DNA of 37,225 bases from a virus: positions 1-37,225 of the IMG/VR virus record IMGVR_UViG_3300046364_000025; one strand, 5' to 3'. The translations under genes and the position numbers were made by a program. Below the pieces are notes generated by a model. That model was given only the letters and a program-made list of their open reading frames with translations. It was not told the origin of the DNA and made no database searches. Shown here piece after piece: positions 23,685 to 31,293 of the stretch (positions are counted from its first letter, which is position 1; every line of letters begins with the position of its first letter).

Positions 23685-26600
23685 ATGGCACTTGATAAAA
23701 ATAATCCGTTTATGCCTAGTGCTGACCAGTATTCCGGCATTGGCGCAGCGGCACAAGCGCACGACATGGTAGCTAGTGGTGGAATTTTAGACGGAATAGT
23801 AGAGTTTGGCACCCAGACCTTACCTACGTTTGCATCTGCGACAGTGGTTAACGTGTTAAACATTCCTCATGACTTAGCAGAGATTCCGTATTCTCTAGTG
23901 ACTGGAGACAAACTTGATAGTGGTAAGGTGGACCTGAGCAATGTCCTTGGCAATTTGGACTCCTCGCTTAATACTGACTTGGAAGATTACTACAGCAAGC
24001 ATAAGGAAGGCATTGATATGTCCAGCTATGTCGCTGCTAGTTTAGTTCCAGGAACTATTGGTATTAAAGCTCTGCGTATGGGCATGGGTACAACTGCTGC
24101 GGCTACTGCTAGTGAAGCGGGTTTAGTAGGTCGTGCCATTGGTACGTTTGAAGGACTAGGAGCTAAGAGCTTGCAAACAGCTAAGCTTGAAGTACTCAAA
24201 GGTAGTCCGTTTAGTTACCTTAGCCGCGAAGCTCTTAACCTTGCTGCTGCTGGAGCTACAGTAGGCGTTGTTGAAACTCTAGCTTTCAATACTGCTGCAA
24301 CTCTAGCTTTACATAGCAGTCCGTATCTGGATAAGAAGGATGCTTGGGAGCTAGCTAAAGATGCAGTAACGGACAGTTTATACTTTGGTTCTATTGCAGG
24401 TGGCCTGCTAGGAAGTTCCGTTAAAGAAGCTGGAGCAGTAGGCTTACTAGGGTTCCGTCAAACTCTTAAACCATACAAAGGGCAGATTGATAGCTTAGCT
24501 CGCGAAGCTGATAACATTGGCGGCGCTGCACAGTCCTTAGAAGCAGGCTTGCCATTCACAGCTAAAGTTGGTAAAGGTAAGTTAACACCGAAGGAAGCTA
24601 CGCTTTCCGGCGGAGATTTAGCCATGTCTATTAAAGACAACTTGGATAACCTTAAGGCTGCTGATAGTTTAGATGACTTTGCCTTACTAGAACGCAAAGG
24701 TTTGCTGAGTAAAGACCCAGTTTTTAGAGAAGCTGAATGGCGTAAATTTGTAGCCGACAAAGATGCCTCTATTACTAAACAAGAACGCTTGCTTGAGTCT
24801 AAAGTTAAAGAGTTGTTTGCTGACGTTAGCGAAGTTGTTGGTGTTAGCCAGTTGGTCAAAAGCATCAGTAGTTCGTCTATTGAAAAAGCTGGTGCGTTGT
24901 TAGCTGGCCTTAAGAAGCTGCATCCTGCTACAGACTTAGCCCTAGAGAACTTAGAGAAAGTTCGTGCTGCTGGTCGTACTTCACAGACAGTTGTTATGGA
25001 TTTAAAAACCAATACTGTAGTTAACAAACCTGCTGGCGCTAGCATCTTTGACTTACCTAAAGCAGAACAAGTTACAAAGGTAGCTAATGCTAAGGTAGTT
25101 CCATTTACTGAAGCTTCTTTGGCGGATGGTAGTCTGACTGGAATGTCTGGCAGTATTATGTATAAGAAAGCTCTGGAGGAAACTGGGCAAACAGCTGGTA
25201 GTTTAACTGCTAAGAGCGCAGGCTTTAACTTTACGCTGGAGAAAGATTTAGCTCTAATTGATGTGTTAGCTAATAAAGCTGCAACACTACACCCAGAACT
25301 TAAGATTAAAGTTGCTGGCGTGGAGCGCACAGTTGACGAAGCTATTAAGTTAGTTGCTGAGCGTAAGATTGACTTGATTGCAGAAGGTGCTGCTAGTGGT
25401 AAGTCTGTAGAAGAGCTATCGGCCATGCTGCATATGCCTGATGCTAAGGTTATGAAGCCTGACCTAATCGGTATGACTAACGAGCTGGCTAAGAAGGAAG
25501 GTCAAAGCCCACGTTACTTATTGGCTGAGTATGATAAGTTGGTTCGTCCTACAAGCGTAAACAGATTCCTTGCTGAAGGCAGCTTGGATTTTAAAGCACG
25601 TATTAAGTTAGTAGCTGAAGAACGTGAGCTTAGCTTGAACAAGATGTTTGCAGAGGGCATGGCTTTCGGTAAGCTTCCTATTAGCGACTTTAAAGGCTCA
25701 GGTGCTGCAGGTGTTCTTAAGTTTGCAGATGCTAGCTGGGGCGATGGTTTCCAACAGAAGCTACAAACGCTAACTAGGCTATATGCTAAATTAATGAACG
25801 ATGCGGCAGGCACTAGGTTAGCTGCTATTGACACTCCGGCTGAGCATGTATTAGCTGGTGGTAAAACTTCTACTGCGTATGCCGAAATGGCAGGAGTAAC
25901 TACGTGGTTAGAAACTTCATTAGCAAGAGGTCAAGGTGCTAATCTATGGCTAGCTCCTAACGGCAACTCGTATGTTGTGCAACGTAACCTGGTTACAGAA
26001 GCTGTAAACTCTCTTAAAGCTGAGACTGCTGCGGCTAAGAAAGCTGCTGAGGCTGGACAACAGTTTCAAGGCAGCGGTGCTAAGTCAGTAGCTGAAATGC
26101 TAGACGTAATGATTGGCAGCCGTCTTAAAGCTGGCATTACTCGCGAACAAGACTTTGTGCAGTTAACTACGGCAGAGACTAAGAACTATTTCTTAACTCA
26201 CGCTAGCTTAGATGCTTTGAGCTTAAAGAATAGTAATGAGTTGCGTCGCTTGCAAGGCGGTGCTCAGGTTAATCCTGGCTACACAGAGCCTGAGCTGCTT
26301 AGCTTGTACATGCCAGGTCCTAATAAAGCAAAGAATCCATTTGCGCTGATTGTTAAAGGTAGCGACAATCACCAGAACCCTGCATACGCTGGGCAGACTA
26401 AAGTCTTCACTTTTAAAGATGCTAAGGAATTATTAGCGGCTAAGTCTACTGCTATTGCTGACGGACTGGAAGCTTACACAGCTAAAGAAAGCAAGGACTT
26501 TTTTAAAGATATTGAGAAGTTTGATAACTCGTTGTCATTCAATGGTAGTAGCTTAAAGAACGAATTGGTTAGTAAGCATAAGATGTTTGCTAGTGCTCCT

Positions 26601-28718
26601 GAAAGCCGTAGTGTTGAGCAGTTCTTTGCAGACACTAGAGACTGGCATATGCGTAATGAGTTAGCTGTGCAACGTAATATGATTGCTATGAAACACGCTG
26701 ACGAGTTTGTTAGCCTTCGTGCAATTTCTTACCAAGAAGCTGCTGCCCGTGATAGTGGTATTGTTAAGCAGAACAGCATTCAACAGTATCTTGACAAAGG
26801 TAAGCCTACTCCGGCTGAACAAGTTATTAATCAACTGCTGGCGGTACAAAACCCAGGTGTAGTTAACGGCATGTTACGGTTTATAGATGAAGGGGGTAAC
26901 AAGTTCCTTAGCCCTGTGTTTGACGCAGTTAAGTCTGTGTTTAACAAGAAAGAAACTGCGCTGGACTTGGAAGCTTTAACTAAGACTTACGAGAAGTTAG
27001 GTATTGAGAAGAGCTACCAAGAAGCTATCTACAAAGCTAGTAACAAAACTGTAGGAGAAAACTCTGCTTTTGACAAAGCTGTCCGTAATAGCAACATGGT
27101 GTTGGTTACTGGTCAGCTACGGTTAGACGGACTAAACACTATTGTTAATATTATTGGCAGTCCAATCTTAGGCAGTAGTGTAGTTGGCTTAGCTATTAAA
27201 GACGTAGGTAACCGTATTGCTACTCCTGAAAGCCAAGCAATGTTTGCTAAAGCTATCGGCGTAGGCGAAGCAGGGTTCACTGGTAACTCAGTTAACTTTG
27301 TTAAGCTAGCGCACAAGTCTGTCTACCGTGATACAATGCTGGCTAAGGATAGCTTGCTTAAAGATTTTGCCAGTAATGACAAAGAAACTTTAGTACAGTT
27401 GTATAACCGCTTAGGCATTACTCAGTCAGGTGCTGAAGCTGTAAGGCAGGAAAGCCAAGTTGCTATGCTAGACATTATCAGGTCTGGCGAAATGCAGAAC
27501 AGCAGTAAGCTTAGCGAAGTACTAAAGAAAACTATTAACTTTGTTGCTAAACCTAGTGACTTTGTTGAAGGTAAATTACAGTTCTTAGCAGCCGATGCTG
27601 GATTGCAGATTGCCGAAGCCGCTAAGGAAGCTGGGCATGTAATGGCTCCTAGTGATATCTTGAGTTTGATGAATACTATCACGCAGAAGTTGCATGGTAA
27701 CTATACAGCTAGCCAACGTCCTCAGTTGTTCCAAGGTACAGTAGGTGCTGCTGTTGGTTTATTCCAGAGCTATCAAGCTAGGTTAGTGCATCGTGTGTTA
27801 GATGTTATTGACAGTGGGGACAAACGTATGCTGGCAGAAATGGCTGCGCTACAAGCTGGCATCTTTGGCGCTAAGTCTCTGCCAGGGTTCAATGCTATTA
27901 ACACGCATTTGGTAGCGGAGAACAACAAGGATAAGCAGGATATTTATTCTGGCTTGTTTGACTCTACTAACAGAGCAATGGCAGAAGGTATGTTGTACGG
28001 AGTAGGTAGTTCTATGCTTGGGCTTAACTTGTCCACGCGTGGTGCTGTAGACTTTAGAACCCCTAACAATATTACTGAAGTCCCTAGTGTCGCAATCTGG
28101 AAAGGAATGATTGGGCAGGTTAGTGATTTTGTTACGCAGTCAGCTAATGGTGCGGACTTATCTGCCACGTTTAGCCATGCTGTACAACACAATGTGTTCA
28201 ACCGTCCTGTACAACAGTTAGCTGCTGTTATGTCAGGCTACAGTACAACAATGTCTGGCAAGGAAGCTGTTAACATTCATGATAATAAGTTTCAACATCC
28301 TGACGATTGGATGCCACACTGGGCTACACAAACTATGCGTATGCTCGGAGGTAAGCCACTGGACGAAGCAGTTTACTTAGATACAGTGTTCCGCTTTAAT
28401 AACTATCGCTTGCAGGATAGAGAGAAAACACTGGAGCTAGGACAAGCTGTTATGTCGCATATGCGTGACCCTGATAATGAGATAACTCCTGAACAAAAGA
28501 AACAGTTTGCACAACAGTTCGTTAACAGAGGCGGCACACTAACTGGCTTTAACAACTGGTATAAAAATCAGCTAAGCAATTCTACTACTGATGCTGGTGA
28601 GCGACTAAGGAAGATGGTTAAAAATTCCGAGGAAGCTAAGCAGTTGAGTAAGATGCTAGGCGGCAAGGTAGAAATGATACCTGAAGCCGAACGTGATATG
28701 GAAGTTAATGTCAAGTAA
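23685..28718 (+). CDS. Giant internal virion (ejection) protein, 1677 aa
   Basis: The largest gene of the window; its size, place and composition fit the giant internal core protein of podoviruses that forms the channel for DNA entry. The N-terminal 250 residues contain hydrophobic Ala/Gly-rich stretches that may insert in membrane (VAASLVPGTIGIKALRMGMG; LAAAGATVGVVETLAFNTAA; FGSIAGGLLGSSV). The rest is mostly Lys/Glu/Ala-rich helix with a few globular parts. Near 1380-1460 is a more hydrophobic helical part (GTVGAAVGLFQSYQARLVH) like the C-terminal parts of T7 gp16-type proteins. No enzymatic motif is seen. It is the last gene of the rightward block and is followed by a bidirectional terminator. 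Confidence 0.75.
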   Translation: MALDKNNPFMPSADQYSGIGAAAQAHDMVASGGILDGIVEFGTQTLPTFASATVVNVLNIPHDLAEIPYSLVTGDKLDSGKVDLSNVLGNLDSSLNTDLEDYYSKHKEGIDMSSYVAASLVPGTIGIKALRMGMGTTAAATASEAGLVGRAIGTFEGLGAKSLQTAKLEVLKGSPFSYLSREALNLAAAGATVGVVETLAFNTAATLALHSSPYLDKKDAWELAKDAVTDSLYFGSIAGGLLGSSVKEAGAVGLLGFRQTLKPYKGQIDSLAREADNIGGAAQSLEAGLPFTAKVGKGKLTPKEATLSGGDLAMSIKDNLDNLKAADSLDDFALLERKGLLSKDPVFREAEWRKFVADKDASITKQERLLESKVKELFADVSEVVGVSQLVKSISSSSIEKAGALLAGLKKLHPATDLALENLEKVRAAGRTSQTVVMDLKTNTVVNKPAGASIFDLPKAEQVTKVANAKVVPFTEASLADGSLTGMSGSIMYKKALEETGQTAGSLTAKSAGFNFTLEKDLALIDVLANKAATLHPELKIKVAGVERTVDEAIKLVAERKIDLIAEGAASGKSVEELSAMLHMPDAKVMKPDLIGMTNELAKKEGQSPRYLLAEYDKLVRPTSVNRFLAEGSLDFKARIKLVAEERELSLNKMFAEGMAFGKLPISDFKGSGAAGVLKFADASWGDGFQQKLQTLTRLYAKLMNDAAGTRLAAIDTPAEHVLAGGKTSTAYAEMAGVTTWLETSLARGQGANLWLAPNGNSYVVQRNLVTEAVNSLKAETAAAKKAAEAGQQFQGSGAKSVAEMLDVMIGSRLKAGITREQDFVQLTTAETKNYFLTHASLDALSLKNSNELRRLQGGAQVNPGYTEPELLSLYMPGPNKAKNPFALIVKGSDNHQNPAYAGQTKVFTFKDAKELLAAKSTAIADGLEAYTAKESKDFFKDIEKFDNSLSFNGSSLKNELVSKHKMFASAPESRSVEQFFADTRDWHMRNELAVQRNMIAMKHADEFVSLRAISYQEAAARDSGIVKQNSIQQYLDKGKPTPAEQVINQLLAVQNPGVVNGMLRFIDEGGNKFLSPVFDAVKSVFNKKETALDLEALTKTYEKLGIEKSYQEAIYKASNKTVGENSAFDKAVRNSNMVLVTGQLRLDGLNTIVNIIGSPILGSSVVGLAIKDVGNRIATPESQAMFAKAIGVGEAGFTGNSVNFVKLAHKSVYRDTMLAKDSLLKDFASNDKETLVQLYNRLGITQSGAEAVRQESQVAMLDIIRSGEMQNSSKLSEVLKKTINFVAKPSDFVEGKLQFLAADAGLQIAEAAKEAGHVMAPSDILSLMNTITQKLHGNYTASQRPQLFQGTVGAAVGLFQSYQARLVHRVLDVIDSGDKRMLAEMAALQAGIFGAKSLPGFNAINTHLVAENNKDKQDIYSGLFDSTNRAMAEGMLYGVGSSMLGLNLSTRGAVDFRTPNNITEVPSVAIWKGMIGQVSDFVTQSANGADLSATFSHAVQHNVFNRPVQQLAAVMSGYSTTMSGKEAVNIHDNKFQHPDDWMPHWATQTMRMLGGKPLDEAVYLDTVFRFNNYRLQDREKTLELGQAVMSHMRDPDNEITPEQKKQFAQQFVNRGGTLTGFNNWYKNQLSNSTTDAGERLRKMVKNSEEAKQLSKMLGGKVEMIPEAERDMEVNVK

Positions 28719-28730
28719 AATGTAGACGAA

Positions 28731-28769
28731 AAAAAACCCCACAACTTTGATTAGTCTGTGGGGTTTTTT
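28731..28769. terminator. Bidirectional intrinsic terminator between the late and early blocks
   Basis: AAAAAACCCCACA (28731-28743) and TGTGGGGTTTTTT (28757-28769) form a perfect 13-base stem with a 13-base loop. T6 follows the GC core on the plus strand, and A8 (28729-28736) gives U8 on the minus strand. It would stop both convergent transcripts. Confidence 0.95.
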
Positions 28770-28782
28770 GTTGGATGAAATT

Positions 28783-29079
28783 TTAGAAAAAAATTGTAGG
28801 TAGTTTTGCCAAAGCCTTTTTACTAGGAAGATGATTAAGTTGATATTTGTTATCTGCTTGTACAGCACGTACTACTTTAATAAAATTTTGCACTACTATT
28901 CTGCTTTGTATGTCTATCTCATAAGTGCTTAGAGATTTTGAGCTTAGTAAACTTTCTGCGTTAATTCGTAAACGCTCTAAGTTTCCAGCGTCTAAGAACA
29001 GTTTGCATTGGGTTTTTTGCACTTCGCTTGGGGGTGGACGTTGCCGTTTAGGTTTAAGTAGAGCTGCTAGATTGTTCAT
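28783..29079 (-). CDS. Hypothetical basic protein, 98 aa
   Basis: Last gene of the leftward block, ending 14 bases before the bidirectional terminator. The product is basic (KPKRQRPPP near the start, SKKALAKLP near the end) and mostly helical; it may bind nucleic acid, but no domain is recognised. Its start overlaps the preceding gene by 26 bases and lacks a clear ribosome site, so the start is uncertain and translation is probably coupled. Confidence 0.6.
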   Translation of the reverse strand: MNNLAALLKPKRQRPPPSEVQKTQCKLFLDAGNLERLRINAESLLSSKSLSTYEIDIQSRIVVQNFIKVVRAVQADNKYQLNHLPSKKALAKLPTIFF

Positions 29080-29275
29080 AGTTAGCTGGATTAGTTAATT
29101 GAAAAACTTCAAACTGTTCATACCATTCATCCATAGTTAACGCAGTAGGCCAGTCTGGTTTCCAATTGTTGCAAAAGGCTTCTATACATTTTTGTAGCTC
29201 AAGCTTAGCTTCTTCTAAGGTTAGCATAGTTACTTTAGTTGGATAAAAATTATATAGTCCCATATTGTTGCTCAT
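29054..29275 (-). CDS. Hypothetical small protein, 73 aa
   Basis: I do not recognise a family. The protein is acidic with aromatic residues (EAFCNNWKPDWPTALTMDEWYEQF near the middle, split by Pro). Three starts are possible: ATG at 29275 (GGGAG is only one base away), ATG at 29263 (GGGAG at about 13 bases) and ATG at 29227 without a site. The longest form is listed. It overlaps genes on both sides. Confidence 0.5.
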   Translation of the reverse strand: MSNNMGLYNFYPTKVTMLTLEEAKLELQKCIEAFCNNWKPDWPTALTMDEWYEQFEVFQLTNPANYEQSSSST

Positions 29276-30509
29276 TCTCCCATAGGGTTTTCATGTTGCA
29301 ATGTAAGCTTTCGTTTCCTCCAGGCTTAGGTTTTTTGTGCACGTAAGTCATTCCTGCCCGTGTAGCTTGTAGTCTATCAGCTGCAACAAGGTTCATGATA
29401 ATATCCTTACATTCTTTTAAGTCCCTTACATCTGTAGCTACAGCTTTGTAAATTTCGTCTACTTGTATTAATGCACTAGGATGGTTCTTAACTGTATCTA
29501 AAATTCTCCCTACCACTGGACTAGATTTACTTAGCCCGTGTTCTCCTAATGCATCTGGCATATGCCGCTCAGCAAAAGTAAGAATGGTATTAGCTTCTAT
29601 AACATATTCTTTAGTTACTAAAACTCCGCCATAACTGGCAGCTATCACGATACATAACTTTAACAACTGCCGATAGCGGCGACTTCCGTAGCTAGCAAAT
29701 CTACTATCTTCAATGTTATGCCAATTTTCATATATATCTTTAAGGATACTCTTAGCTCCAGCAGTTATAATAATTTCACCTTCCAACTTGCTCACTTGCA
29801 CTAGCTTGCCGACTAGGTTTTTGATTAAGCTAGGGTCTGGGGTCTCAGGCCAATAAAGTTTCTGCCTAATTTTACCCGAGTTAATAACTAAAGTCCTACT
29901 CACTAAGCCTTGATTCAATACGTTAGCTGGGAAAGCTGCTGCGAATCCATCTGCTGTATTACCCGCTAGAATATTAAGCAACGGATTAATGATTGCTACC
30001 TTCTTCCCGTGCTTAGGTCTATACTCAAAAACACCAGTGTAATCCCAGAGATTAGCTAAGCTAGTGTACATGCCAATATTGTTCAACCCAGCAAAGTCAT
30101 TAAATTCGTCAGCAATTACTGTGTAGTTAGTGCTGATTTTCTCTAAGTCTGGTGGGTCTAATAATCCTGCTAGATAACTGTCCCTTGTGTCCTGGTCAAC
30201 CATACTAGCAAAGTCTTCGAAAAATTGTTCACGACTTGTAGCCGCTGCTGCTAGGTTAACGTACTTGGCCTCCTTTAATAATTTAGCTGCATACTTAATA
30301 GCAGTTGACTTACGGCTACCCGCAGAACCTACTATCATGATGTAAAAATTAGGGTACACTTTTGTGCCCCCAAAATTAATATACACTTTATCTCCAAGCA
30401 AGCTAGCAATCGTACTAATTGCAGCCCACCTGTGACAAATCCTAGCAGACTCTGTAGCTTCTACCGCGCGGAAGTAGTCCTTAAACAGAGATTGGCTAAA
30501 TAACGACAT
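29250..30509 (-). CDS. Replicative helicase-like P-loop ATPase (DUF3987-like)
   Basis: A 419-aa ATPase with Walker A GSAGSRKST (residues 61-69), Walker B VIADE (131-135), a sensor-type Asn in LAGNT (181-185) and a probable arginine finger in GLVSR (R205). The C-terminus (about 330-390) looks like a winged helix (ILDTVKNHPSALIQVDEIYKAV). This matches DUF3987-like ATPases placed in phage replication regions, thought to act as helicases. No primase zinc or TOPRIM domain is present. It overlaps the exonuclease gene by 49 bases and belongs to the leftward replication block. Helicase activity is inferred from family-like architecture and neighbours. Confidence 0.65.
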   Translation of the reverse strand: MSLFSQSLFKDYFRAVEATESARICHRWAAISTIASLLGDKVYINFGGTKVYPNFYIMIVGSAGSRKSTAIKYAAKLLKEAKYVNLAAAATSREQFFEDFASMVDQDTRDSYLAGLLDPPDLEKISTNYTVIADEFNDFAGLNNIGMYTSLANLWDYTGVFEYRPKHGKKVAIINPLLNILAGNTADGFAAAFPANVLNQGLVSRTLVINSGKIRQKLYWPETPDPSLIKNLVGKLVQVSKLEGEIIITAGAKSILKDIYENWHNIEDSRFASYGSRRYRQLLKLCIVIAASYGGVLVTKEYVIEANTILTFAERHMPDALGEHGLSKSSPVVGRILDTVKNHPSALIQVDEIYKAVATDVRDLKECKDIIMNLVAADRLQATRAGMTYVHKKPKPGGNESLHCNMKTLWENEQQYGTI

Positions 30510-31087
30510 TGGTCTTCGTACCTTATTTCTATGTTGTAAGCTGCGGCTACTATTTCTATATTGTGCATTGCATCGACTAATGCGTTATGATTATTGAGAG
30601 GGGCAGGGGTGGCAGATTTAATAGAAGGTATAGAGTGTAAAGTACGAATGTCATGGTGGCATCGGTAGTTAACTGCTAGTGGGTCAAAATTATAGCAGAA
30701 ATTCTTCAAGATAGGTAAGTCAAAGTGCCCACGTGTAAAGTATTCTTTAGCTTTAAACTCGTCGCGTAACTTATGGTCTACTACAGACCGATGCTGGTCT
30801 AAAGTTAAGTCACTACTTTGGTTGGGTAAGTTGTATAAATCTCTACCACTAGAACTGTGCCACCAGTCAATTGTGCTAGCCTCAATGCGAAACTGGGTAT
30901 CTACAGAATAGAGTCTGGCTGGAATGTTGTACACTTCAGCAGCTAAGATAGTAAGAAATTGTTTATCTTTAGTAAACAAAATCATTCCTACTTCAACAAC
31001 GGCAGCGTTACCACTTGTGCTTAGTGTTTCAATATCTAAACTAAGACATCGGTCTAATTCGCTAGGAATACTATGCTGCTTAATCAT
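30461..31087 (-). CDS. DEDDh 3'-5' exonuclease (DnaQ/RNase T-like)
   Basis: The 208-aa protein has all exonuclease motifs: Exo I D18 and E20 (LSLDIET), Exo II D123 (GHFDLPIL) and Exo III H167 and D172 (NNHNALVDAMHN). The His in Exo III places it in the DEDDh branch, unlike the polymerase's own DEDDy domain. The HHDIRTLHS stretch near 144-152 is like small phage and Rv2179c-type exonucleases. It starts in an ATGA overlap with the small membrane protein upstream. A role in trimming recombination or replication ends, or in RNA decay, fits. The polymerase next door seems to carry its own proofreading domain. Confidence 0.85.
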   Translation of the reverse strand: MIKQHSIPSELDRCLSLDIETLSTSGNAAVVEVGMILFTKDKQFLTILAAEVYNIPARLYSVDTQFRIEASTIDWWHSSSGRDLYNLPNQSSDLTLDQHRSVVDHKLRDEFKAKEYFTRGHFDLPILKNFCYNFDPLAVNYRCHHDIRTLHSIPSIKSATPAPLNNHNALVDAMHNIEIVAAAYNIEIRYEDQCRYLANLCLRTTSAR

Positions 31088-31293
31088 GCTATAAACCTCC
31101 AGAGAAGATAGGACAGGAATAGTCCTAAGTTAATGAACACCCAGCCCCATGCCATAGCACGTAGGTAACTGCAACACTCGCAGTCCAGGCGGCACAGTTG
31201 AATAAGCTTACGGTAAAACCAGCCGTTCTGGTACACGCAAGGGTTTAGTAAGACTAGCTGCACAATTAGTTTATCTTTAAAGGACATAGTCAT
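31084..31293 (-). CDS. Small Cys-containing membrane protein, 69 aa
   Basis: A basic N-terminal half with several Cys (CRLDCECC near residues 34-41) is followed by one strong membrane segment at about 44-68 (AMAWGWVFINLGLFLSYLLW). It is coupled by ATGA overlaps to the polymerase gene upstream and the exonuclease downstream, so it is clearly expressed with replication genes. ATG at 31287 is an alternative start. A membrane anchor for replication or a host-takeover protein are guesses. Confidence 0.6.
   Translation of the reverse strand: MTMSFKDKLIVQLVLLNPCVYQNGWFYRKLIQLCRLDCECCSYLRAMAWGWVFINLGLFLSYLLWRFIA

Noticed and set aside
24458-25426. A 322-codon open frame on the minus strand inside the giant protein gene
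   Set aside because: Antisense shadow: the sense frame is rich in GCT, AAG and CTT/GTT codons, which leaves few antisense stops. No ribosome site, domain or coupling supports it; its translation is Ser/Ala/Leu-rich noise.
28656-28868. A 70-codon minus-strand frame across the bidirectional terminator
   Set aside because: It would be translated through the terminator hairpin and overlaps both the 28783 gene and the end of the giant gene; no start signal.
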